Below, one piece after another: positions 1 through 6,101 of a stretch of 7,973 nt of DNA (positions are counted from its first letter, which is position 1; each line of letters begins with the position of its first letter). Under the pieces are notes generated by a model. The model had not been told where the DNA came from. It saw only the letters and a program-made list of their open reading frames with translations, and did not search any database. The stretch comes from an uncultured Eubacteriales bacterium. Its GTDB lineage: Bacteria > Bacillota > Clostridia > Lachnospirales > Lachnospiraceae. Both the position numbers and the translations under genes were made by a program. The DNA is taken from NCBI GenBank assembly GCA_900539455.1, contig UQCD01000027.1, positions 1 to 7,973 of the forward strand, written 5' to 3'.

Positions 1-444
1 CTTTATAGATACCTCTATTTCTTTTTCACAGCCAAAAACAGCTTCTTCAAAATCAATAGTTACACCAACTCTTATGTTTGCACCTCTCATTGGACCATTG
101 CTGTTTCTTCTTCGGCTGCCGCCTCCGAAAAATCCATCAAAAATGTCACCAAAGATGTCGCCCATATCATTGAAATTGAAATCGAAGCCGCCGCCGGATG
201 GACCTCCGGCGCCGCCTTCAAATGCTGCATGGCCAAATTGATCATATTGTTTTCTTTTTTCAGGATCACTTAACACTGCATATGCTTCTGAGGCTTCCTT
301 AAACTTTGCTTCAGCTTCCTTATCTCCCGGATTTGAGTCTGGATGATATTTTTTAGCAAGCTGTCTGTAAGCCTTTTTTATAGCCGCATCATCAGCAGTT
401 TTCTCAACGCCAAGTACCTGATAATAATCTCTTTTTTCTGCCAT
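1..444 (-). CDS. dnaJ: Chaperone protein DnaJ (Hsp40), N-terminal part, cut by window edge
   Basis: Co-chaperone that delivers unfolded clients to DnaK and stimulates its ATPase in the cytoplasm. The frame is open from the ATG at 444 to base 1, giving 148 codons of a protein usually about 375-390 aa; the rest lies outside the window. Visible parts are the J domain at residues 1-70, starting MAEKRDYYQVLGV, with the HPD motif at residues 34-36. A Gly/Phe-rich linker follows at about 75-115 (GGAGGPSGGGFDF and GFFGGGSRRR). The start of the first substrate-binding domain is then seen (RGANIRVGVTIDFEEAVFG). The zinc-finger CxxCxGxG repeats are not reached. The ATG lies 17 nt after the dnaK stop, with a GGAG site (454-457) 9 nt upstream. 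That site sits in a weak 4-bp TGGA/TCCA hairpin. The gene is last in the visible hrcA-grpE-dnaK-dnaJ operon and should follow CIRCE/HrcA control. Identification is secure. Confidence 0.96.
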   Translation of the reverse strand, partial: MAEKRDYYQVLGVEKTADDAAIKKAYRQLAKKYHPDSNPGDKEAEAKFKEASEAYAVLSDPEKRKQYDQFGHAAFEGGAGGPSGGGFDFNFNDMGDIFGDIFDGFFGGGSRRRNSNGPMRGANIRVGVTIDFEEAVFGCEKEIEVSIK

Positions 445-461
445 CTGGAATTACTCCAATC

Positions 462-2330
462 TTATACTTCTTTGTATTCTCCGTCAACAACGCCATCATC
501 ATTTGCTGAAGTGTTTGTGCTTTGTGTGTCTGCTGCACCACCCATATTTGAAGCCTGGCCTGCTGCCTGAGCCTGTTCATACATCTTTGTAAATAAGTTC
601 TGAGCACCAGTCATTAATTTTTCTTTTGCAGCCTTAATTTCTTCAACATCTGCTTCTGTCTGAGTATCACTTGTTGTCTTTGCAAGAATATCCTTAAGTG
701 CCTTCAAATCAGCTTCTACATTTGCCTTATCGTTAGCATCTAACTTGTCACCAACTTCATTAATAGCCTTTTCTGTCTGGAATACTAATGAATCAGCTTC
801 ATTTCTAGCTTCAATGCCTTCCTTACGCTTCTTATCAGCAGCTTCAAATTCAGCAGCCTCTTTAACAGCCTTATCAATTTCATCATCTGACATATTTGAA
901 CCAGAAGTAATTGTAATATGCTGTTCTGCACCTGTTCCTAAATCCTTAGCTGATACATTAACGATACCGTTTGCATCAATATCGAATGTAACTTCAATCT
1001 TAGGTATTCCTCTTGGAGCTGGAGCAATTCCGTCAAGTCTGAACTCTCCAAGTAATTTATTGTCCTTAGCGAACTGTCTTTCGCCTTGAACTACCTTAAT
1101 ATCAACTGCTGTCTGATTATCTGCAGCTGTTGAGAATACTTCACTCTTCTTTGCAGGAATTGTTGTATTTCTTTCAATAAGTCTTGTAGCAACACCACCC
1201 ATTGTTTCAATAGAAAGTGAAAGTGGAGTAACATCAAGAAGAAGAATATCGCCTGCACCTGCATCACCAGCTAATTTACCACCCTGGATAGAAGCACCAA
1301 TAGCAACACATTCATCTGGGTTTAATGTCTTTGAAGGCTCATGACCTGTCAACTGTTTAACCTTATCCTGAACTGCTGGTATACGAGTTGAACCACCAAC
1401 TAATAATACCTTGCTAAGATCTGCTGCAACAAGACCAGCATCCTTTAATGCGTTCTGAACAGGTACTGCTGTTCTTTCTACAAGGTCATGTGTCAATTCA
1501 TCAAATTTAGCTCTTGTTAAATCCATTTCAAAGTGCTTTGGACCATCCTGATTTGCTGTAATGAATGGAAGGTTAATATTTGTTGTTGTAGCTGATGATA
1601 ATTCCTTTTTAGCCTTTTCAGCAGCTTCTTTAATTCTTTGTAAAGCCATCTTATCTGTTGATAAGTCAATGCCTTCTTTTTTCTTGAATTCTTCGATTAA
1701 GTAATCTGTTACTCTCTGGTCAAAATCATCACCACCAAGCTTATTATCACCTGATGTAGATAATACTTCGATAACGCCATCACCGATTTCGATAATAGAT
1801 ACATCAAATGTACCACCACCTAAATCGTATACCATAATCTTCTGCTCTTTTTCATTATCAAGACCATAAGCTAACGCTGCTGCTGTTGGCTCGTTAATAA
1901 TTCTCTTAACATCAAGACCGGCGATTTTACCAGCATCCTTTGTTGCCTGTCTTTGTGCATCATTGAAATATGCAGGAACTGTAATAACTGCTTCCTTAAC
2001 GCTTTCACCTAAGTAGCCTTCTGCATCTGCTTTTAATTTTTGTAAAATCATAGCTGAAATTTCCTGTGGTGAATATTTCTTATCATCAATGGTTACACGG
2101 TAATCTGTACCCATATGTCTTTTAATAGAAGAAATAGTGTGGTCAGCATTTGTTACTGCCTGACGCTTAGCTGGCTCACCAACTAATCTTTCGCCATCCT
2201 TCTTAAAAGCAACTACTGAAGGAGTTGTTCTTATACCCTCTGTATTTGCTATAACTGTTGGTTTACCACCTTCCATAACTGCTACACATGAATTTGTTGT
2301 TCCTAAATCAATACCAATAATCTTGCTCAT
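462..2330 (-). CDS. dnaK: Molecular chaperone DnaK (Hsp70)
   Basis: ATP-dependent cytoplasmic chaperone that cycles with DnaJ and GrpE. It is complete at 622 aa, normal for Firmicutes. The nucleotide-binding domain spans about 1-360, with phosphate-binding loop IDLGTTNS at 7-14, DLGGGTF at 169-175 and VGGSTRIP at 311-318. The hydrophobic interdomain linker is ILLLD at 362-366. The beta substrate-binding domain follows at about 367-480, then a helical lid to about 590, then a Ser/Thr/Asn-rich tail ending DGEYKEV. The stretch after residue 70 (RHMGTDYRV) is short compared with proteobacterial DnaK, which agrees with the known Gram-positive deletion in this domain. The start is firm: ATG at 2330, with AGGAGG at 2339-2344 spaced by 8 nt. 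It lies 43 nt after grpE and 17 nt before dnaJ. Expression should come from the promoter upstream of hrcA; I saw no convincing promoter in the grpE-dnaK gap. Confidence 0.99.
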   Translation of the reverse strand: MSKIIGIDLGTTNSCVAVMEGGKPTVIANTEGIRTTPSVVAFKKDGERLVGEPAKRQAVTNADHTISSIKRHMGTDYRVTIDDKKYSPQEISAMILQKLKADAEGYLGESVKEAVITVPAYFNDAQRQATKDAGKIAGLDVKRIINEPTAAALAYGLDNEKEQKIMVYDLGGGTFDVSIIEIGDGVIEVLSTSGDNKLGGDDFDQRVTDYLIEEFKKKEGIDLSTDKMALQRIKEAAEKAKKELSSATTTNINLPFITANQDGPKHFEMDLTRAKFDELTHDLVERTAVPVQNALKDAGLVAADLSKVLLVGGSTRIPAVQDKVKQLTGHEPSKTLNPDECVAIGASIQGGKLAGDAGAGDILLLDVTPLSLSIETMGGVATRLIERNTTIPAKKSEVFSTAADNQTAVDIKVVQGERQFAKDNKLLGEFRLDGIAPAPRGIPKIEVTFDIDANGIVNVSAKDLGTGAEQHITITSGSNMSDDEIDKAVKEAAEFEAADKKRKEGIEARNEADSLVFQTEKAINEVGDKLDANDKANVEADLKALKDILAKTTSDTQTEADVEEIKAAKEKLMTGAQNLFTKMYEQAQAAGQASNMGGAADTQSTNTSANDDGVVDGEYKEV

Positions 2331-2373
2331 TTCTTTGTCCTCCTAAATTTAATATCTGAATTTTGACTATAAG

Positions 2374-2985
2374 CTAATTTGCTACCTTTACCATACTGTG
2401 TCTTACAACACTGTCATGGTACATATAACCCTTCTGGAACTCTTCAACAATAATGTTTTCGTCCACATTTTCATCCTCTATGTGCATCACTGCATTGTGG
2501 AAATCAGGGTTAAACTCTGTATTTAATGCTTCGATTGGTTTTACACCAGCGTCGCTAAGAGTGGTCATAAGCTGTTTGTAAACCTTATCCATACCTTCAA
2601 CAAAAGGCTCACTCTTTTGTTCTTCTGTTACTGTTGCAAGACCTCTTTCAAAGCTGTCTACGATTGGAAGAATTTTTTCTACGATACTTTTTGCACCAAC
2701 CTCAAACATGGCTGCTTTTTCTTTTTCTGTTCTTTTACGGAAATTGTCAAACTCTGCAAAAGTACGCATATATTTATCATTTAATTCTTCAATCTTTAAG
2801 TCCTTTTTATCTTTTTTTTCGGCTTCCTTATTTTCGTTTTCTAAAGCCTCCTCGCCAGTTTCACCTTGTGCTTCACTTTCTGCAAAGGCTTCTTCACCAG
2901 CCTGTGCATTTTCTGTAGTTTCTGTAGTTTCTGTATCTACTGCTTCATTCTCTATATTTTTTTCATCTTTATTCTTCTTCGACAC
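2374..2985 (-). CDS. grpE: Nucleotide exchange factor GrpE
   Basis: Dimeric exchange factor that releases ADP from DnaK. With the preferred GTG at 2985 it is 203 aa. Residues 1-57 form a disordered, Glu/Thr/Asn-rich acidic arm. A charged helix of the long GrpE coiled coil follows at about 60-110 (MRTFAEFDNFRKRTEKEK). The C-terminal beta domain carries the family signature, FNPDFHNAV at about 158-166 and then GYMYHDSVVRHSMVKV to the end; this domain contacts the DnaK ATPase domain. An alternative GTG at 2994 would give 206 aa, but it sits inside the ribosome binding site and has no good site of its own. The chosen GTG gives an N-terminus MSKKNKDEK. The gene overlaps the end of hrcA by 17 nt, suggesting translational coupling, and lies 43 nt upstream of dnaK. 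The family call is certain and the start is an inference. Confidence 0.95.
   Translation of the reverse strand: MSKKNKDEKNIENEAVDTETTETTENAQAGEEAFAESEAQGETGEEALENENKEAEKKDKKDLKIEELNDKYMRTFAEFDNFRKRTEKEKAAMFEVGAKSIVEKILPIVDSFERGLATVTEEQKSEPFVEGMDKVYKQLMTTLSDAGVKPIEALNTEFNPDFHNAVMHIEDENVDENIIVEEFQKGYMYHDSVVRHSMVKVAN
2910..2936 (-). repeat. Three tandem 9-bp units inside grpE
   Basis: On the plus strand TTTCTGTAG occurs at 2910-2918 and 2919-2927, and a third copy with one changed last base at 2928-2936. Read on the minus strand in the grpE frame it encodes Thr-Glu-Thr-type triplets (TETTETTE) in the acidic N-terminal arm. The unit is a multiple of three, so copy-number change would keep the frame. 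It looks like a small coding repeat in a tolerant disordered segment. Confidence 0.8.
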
Positions 2986-4045
2986 TATCTTCACCTCTTA
3001 CCTGATTTTCTTTTGGAGCATGATATACACTTTGAAGCTTATCTTTAACTGAGCTGATAGCTTCTAAGGCCTTTTCATAATCCATTCTCTTTGGACCAAT
3101 AATTCCTATTGTTCCCTTAAGTCCGTCATCCAACTCATAAGTAGCTGTGATAACACTACAATCCTTCATCGTATTCACTGGTGTTTCATCACCAATGTAT
3201 ACCTGAATACCTTCGTTGTGAACGGGTACTAATGAAGTAAGCATTTGCTTTTCTTCAAAGGTACTAATGAGCTTACTGGCATTTTGACTGTCGCTAAGCT
3301 CTGGATATTTAAAAATATTTGTTGCGCCGCTGGTGTATATTGGCATTTCTTCATCAGTACCAATAACCTCTGCAACGGTATCCAATATATTTCTAACTAA
3401 TTCAGTATGCTCACCTGCCTGATTTGTCATTTTTGATATAATACCTAAGTTAATATCTTCTATGGATAAACCATTTAAGGAGCTGTTAAGTAATATATTT
3501 AGTTTAAGCAAATTCTCGCTTTCTAAATACTGATTTACTTCTATAATTTTATTTTTAATGATATTGCCTTCCAACACCATTACGCACAACAGCTTTCCTT
3601 CATCAACCTGTGATAATTGAATGAATTTGATTTTGTGCTTTTGTATCTGCGGACCAGTAATCATCGTGGCGTAGTTTGTATTTGTAGCAAGTGTTTTTGC
3701 CATATTTTGCAATAAAGTTTCTACCCGGTCTACCTTTTCAATGAGAAATTCCTTCATCTCATCTACTTGTTCTTCTTTTTCCTTAAGCCTGTTTTCCTTT
3801 TCCTTCATCATATCGTCTACATATAATCTATAGCCCTTATCTGAAGGAATACGGCCAGCCGAGGTATGTGGCTGGATAATATATCCAAGCTCTTCCAGGT
3901 CTGCCATTTCATTTCTAATGGTTGCTGAACTAAGATTCAAATCTGTGTATTTTGAAATAGTTCTTGAACCAACTGGCTCGCCTGTTTCCAAATAAGTTTT
4001 AATGATAGCCTTTAAAATCTTCATTTTTCTATCATCTAAATCCAA
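2969..4045 (-). CDS. hrcA: Heat-inducible transcription repressor HrcA
   Basis: DNA-binding repressor of class I heat-shock genes; it binds CIRCE and depends on GroEL for activity. With the TTG start at 4045 it is 358 aa, near the family's roughly 340-350. The N-terminus MDLDDRKMKILKAII matches the usual HrcA opening. A winged helix-turn-helix follows at about 5-77, with SSATIRNEMADLEELGYI at 39-56 and the conserved PHTSAGRIPSDKGYRLYVD at 59-77. After a Lys/Glu-rich helix comes the GAF-like core with the family segments IYTSGATNIFKYPE, IQVYIGDE and IGIIGPKRMDY. The same frame stays open to an ATG at 4117 (382 aa), but that ATG lies inside CIRCE, lacks a ribosome binding site and adds an untypical 24-residue N-terminus. 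It is the first gene of the operon, and its 3' end overlaps grpE by 17 nt. Family certain; start likely. Confidence 0.95.
   Translation of the reverse strand: MDLDDRKMKILKAIIKTYLETGEPVGSRTISKYTDLNLSSATIRNEMADLEELGYIIQPHTSAGRIPSDKGYRLYVDDMMKEKENRLKEKEEQVDEMKEFLIEKVDRVETLLQNMAKTLATNTNYATMITGPQIQKHKIKFIQLSQVDEGKLLCVMVLEGNIIKNKIIEVNQYLESENLLKLNILLNSSLNGLSIEDINLGIISKMTNQAGEHTELVRNILDTVAEVIGTDEEMPIYTSGATNIFKYPELSDSQNASKLISTFEEKQMLTSLVPVHNEGIQVYIGDETPVNTMKDCSVITATYELDDGLKGTIGIIGPKRMDYEKALEAISSVKDKLQSVYHAPKENQVRGEDSVEEE
2991..2997 (-). promoter_or_regulatory. Ribosome binding site that sets the grpE start (within hrcA)
   Basis: The minus strand reads GAGGTGA at 2997-2991, a seven-base match to the anti-Shine-Dalgarno complement, followed by AGATA and GTG at 2985. 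The GAGG core is 8 nt from that GTG, the ideal distance. The upstream GTG at 2994 lies inside the motif and so cannot be served by it. The site is embedded in the last codons of hrcA, so ribosomes finishing hrcA pass over it. Confidence 0.75.
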
Positions 4046-4049
4046 ACTC

Positions 4050-4059
4050 TCACTTCCTT
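4050..4059 (-). promoter_or_regulatory. Ribosome binding site supporting the TTG start of hrcA
   Basis: The minus strand reads AAGGAAGTGA at 4059-4050, nine of ten bases identical to AAGGAGGTGA, followed by GAGT and TTG at 4045. The distance from the core to the TTG is 7 nt. No comparable site precedes the upstream ATG at 4117, where the sequence is the CIRCE loop. This is the main argument for the shorter HrcA. Confidence 0.75.
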
Positions 4060-4106
4060 TTGTAGATACATTTTCTATAGTAAATCCAGCTTGAGATTTT
4101 TTATTG

Positions 4107-4133
4107 TTAGCACTCATATCTTTGGAGTGCTAA
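4107..4133 (-). promoter_or_regulatory. CIRCE operator (HrcA binding site)
   Basis: TTAGCACTC (4107-4115), nine bases, then GAGTGCTAA (4125-4133): an exact match to the consensus TTAGCACTC-N9-GAGTGCTAA with no mismatch in either arm. It begins about 12 bp downstream of the -10 box of the hrcA promoter, so it lies at or just after the expected transcription start, the classical place for repression. In the transcript it would form a 9-bp hairpin with a 9-nt loop at the 5' end. It is the only CIRCE element I found in the window. Confidence 0.98.
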
Positions 4134-4144
4134 CATCTAGGTAT

Positions 4145-4173
4145 AAGATAACACCTAAGTACAACAATGTCAA
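4145..4173 (-). promoter_or_regulatory. Vegetative promoter of the hrcA-grpE-dnaK-dnaJ operon
   Basis: On the minus strand a perfect -35 TTGACA (4173-4168) is followed by a 17-bp spacer and a -10 TATCTT (4150-4145). The -10 is four of six to consensus but preceded by TG one base upstream, an extended -10. Transcription should start near 4138, a few bases before CIRCE, leaving a leader of about 93 nt to the TTG start. The geometry agrees with sigma-A transcription repressed by HrcA. Confidence 0.85.
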
Positions 4174-4180
4174 GTATCTT

Positions 4181-4207
4181 TATAAAAAATATTTGCGATT
4201 TTTTATA
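4181..4207. repeat. Perfect 10-bp inverted repeat between divergent promoters
   Basis: TATAAAAAAT (4181-4190) and ATTTTTTATA (4198-4207) are exact reverse complements, separated by ATTTGCG. The repeat lies on the lepA side of the hrcA -35 box and its right arm overlaps the last base of the lepA -35 box. It could be an operator, or A/T tracts acting as UP elements for both promoters. In such AT-rich DNA chance is also possible. Confidence 0.6.
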
Positions 4208-4221
4208 TAACCCTGTATACT
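4193..4221 (+). promoter_or_regulatory. Putative promoter of the lepA-hemW-DUF5721 operon
   Basis: TTGCGA (4193-4198, four of six to TTGACA), a 17-bp spacer, then TATACT (4216-4221, five of six to TATAAT). Transcription would start near 4228, about 50 nt before the lepA ATG. It is weaker than the divergent hrcA promoter; the two -35 boxes are 19 bp apart. Confidence 0.7.
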
Positions 4222-4277
4222 ATCTAAAGAATAGTGAAACTATGTCAAATAAACTACTTTTATATAGGAGATAACAT

Positions 4278-6089
4278 ATGTCAATCGACCAAAATAAAAT
4301 AAGAAATTTTTGTATTATCGCCCATATTGACCACGGTAAATCAACACTTGCTGATAGAATAATAGAAAAAACCGGATTACTTACCTCAAGAGAAATGCAG
4401 GCTCAGGTTCTTGATAATATGGACCTTGAACGAGAAAGAGGCATAACAATAAAATCACAGGCTGTCCGCACTGTATATCAAGCAAAGGACGGAGAAGAAT
4501 ATATTTTTAATCTTATCGACACTCCAGGTCATGTTGACTTTAATTATGAAGTTTCAAGAAGCTTAGCTGCCTGCGATGGTGCCATATTAGTTGTTGATGC
4601 AGCTCAGGGTATTGAGGCTCAAACCTTAGCTAATGTATATCTTGCATTGGACCATGACCTTGATGTTATACCTGTTATCAACAAAATTGACCTTCCTAGT
4701 GCAGACCCAGACAGAGTTGTCAACGAAATTGAGGATGTAATTGGACTCGAAGCACATGATGCTCCCCGCATCTCTGCAAAAACCGGATTAAATATAGAAG
4801 ATGTTTTAGAGGCTATTGTTCATAAAGTACCTGCTCCAAAGGGAGATAAAACTGCTCCTTTATCTGCACTTATTTTTGATAGCTTATATGACTCCTACAA
4901 AGGTGTTATTGTTTTTTGCCGTGTAATGGACGGAACAATGAAGGCTGGCACTACAATTAAAATGATGGCAACTGGTGCTACTGCTACTATTGTGGAGGTG
5001 GGTTATTTTGGTGCCGGTCAGTTTATACCTTGTGATGAGCTTAGTGCCGGTATGGTTGGTTATATTACTGCCAGCATTAAAAATGTTAAGGATACAGCTG
5101 TAGGTGATACTATTACAGAGCTTAACAGACCTTGCAAAAAGCCTCTTGCCGGCTACAAAAAGGTTAATTCTATGGTATATTGTGGTCTTTACCCTGCTGA
5201 CGGTGCAAAATATCCTGACCTTAGAGATGCTTTAGAAAAACTTCAGTTAAATGATGCTTCTCTCACCTATGAGCCTGAAACCTCTATTGCCCTAGGCTTT
5301 GGTTTTAGATGTGGCTTTTTAGGCCTACTGCATCTTGAAATTATTCAGGAAAGGCTTGAACGAGAATATAATTTAGATTTAGTTACTACTGCTCCCGGCG
5401 TTATTTATAAGGTACACAAATCAGATGGTACTGTTTTTGATTTAACTAACCCATCTAATCTTCCTGACCCATCTGAAATTGAATATATGGAGGAGCCTGT
5501 AGTTACAGCCGAAATTATGGTTACTACAGAATTCATTGGCTCCATTATGGAGCTGTGTCAGGAAAGGCGTGGTGTATATTTAGGAATGGATTATATTGAA
5601 GGTCAGCGTGCTCTTATTAAATATGAGCTGCCACTTAACGAGATTATTTATGACTTTTTTGATGCCTTAAAATCCCGCTCAAGAGGTTACGCTTCCTTTG
5701 ACTATGAGCTTAAAGGCTATGAGCGTTCTGAATTAGTAAAGCTGGATATTCTTATCAATAAGGAAGAGGTTGATGCTTTATCCTTTATTGTTCATGCTGA
5801 TACAGCATATGAGCGTGGCAGAAAAATGTGTGAAAAGCTTAAGGACGAAATCCCAAGACATTTATTTGAAATACCTATTCAGGCAGCTGTTGGAAGCAAG
5901 ATTATTGCCAGAGAAACTGTTAAAGCTATGCGTAAGGATGTATTGGCAAAATGCTATGGTGGTGATATTACCAGAAAGAAAAAGCTTCTTGAAAAACAAA
6001 AGGAAGGCAAAAAGAGAATGCGTCAGGTCGGTAATGTAGAAATACCTCAAAAGGCATTTATGGCAGTTCTAAAATTAGATCAGGAATAA
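4278..6089 (+). CDS. lepA: Translation elongation factor 4 (LepA, EF4)
   Basis: Ribosome-associated GTPase related to EF-G, reported to back-translocate stalled ribosomes and to affect 30S maturation. Complete at 603 aa, the usual length. The G domain shows AHIDHGKS at 15-22 (P-loop), RERGITI at 52-58 (switch I), DTPGH at 81-85, NKID at 135-138 and SAK at 166-168. EF-G-like domains II, III and V follow, for example GFGFRCGFLGLLHLEI and the Arg-rich SRSRGYASFDYE. The family-specific C-terminal domain begins at about 559 with CYGGDITRKKKLLEKQK and ends AFMAVLKLDQE; EF-G lacks this. The ATG is preceded by AGGAG at 4266-4270, 7 nt away. It is first in its operon, divergent from hrcA, and its stop is 12 nt before hemW. 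Confidence 0.99.
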   Translation: MSIDQNKIRNFCIIAHIDHGKSTLADRIIEKTGLLTSREMQAQVLDNMDLERERGITIKSQAVRTVYQAKDGEEYIFNLIDTPGHVDFNYEVSRSLAACDGAILVVDAAQGIEAQTLANVYLALDHDLDVIPVINKIDLPSADPDRVVNEIEDVIGLEAHDAPRISAKTGLNIEDVLEAIVHKVPAPKGDKTAPLSALIFDSLYDSYKGVIVFCRVMDGTMKAGTTIKMMATGATATIVEVGYFGAGQFIPCDELSAGMVGYITASIKNVKDTAVGDTITELNRPCKKPLAGYKKVNSMVYCGLYPADGAKYPDLRDALEKLQLNDASLTYEPETSIALGFGFRCGFLGLLHLEIIQERLEREYNLDLVTTAPGVIYKVHKSDGTVFDLTNPSNLPDPSEIEYMEEPVVTAEIMVTTEFIGSIMELCQERRGVYLGMDYIEGQRALIKYELPLNEIIYDFFDALKSRSRGYASFDYELKGYERSELVKLDILINKEEVDALSFIVHADTAYERGRKMCEKLKDEIPRHLFEIPIQAAVGSKIIARETVKAMRKDVLAKCYGGDITRKKKLLEKQKEGKKRMRQVGNVEIPQKAFMAVLKLDQE

Positions 6090-6101
6090 AGGTTATAATG
6101 T

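Noticed and set aside
87..607. Short frames of 60-75 codons on both strands around the dnaJ-dnaK junction
   Set aside because: They run out of frame through recognisable dnaJ and dnaK sequence and have no family resemblance.
745..1089. Open plus-strand frame of 114 codons antisense to dnaK
   Set aside because: It lies wholly within dnaK, has Ser/Leu-rich shadow composition and no plausible ribosome binding site. The dnaK frame explains the sequence.
2331..2373. Possible internal promoter or hairpin between grpE and dnaK
   Set aside because: The 43-nt gap holds only the dnaK ribosome binding site; no spaced -35/-10 pair or inverted repeat was found.
2634..3052. Plus-strand frames of 60-114 codons opposite grpE and the hrcA end
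   Set aside because: Their Phe/Leu/Ser-rich, membrane-like appearance is the complement of Glu/Lys-rich grpE codons. They overlap each other in different frames and lack start signals.
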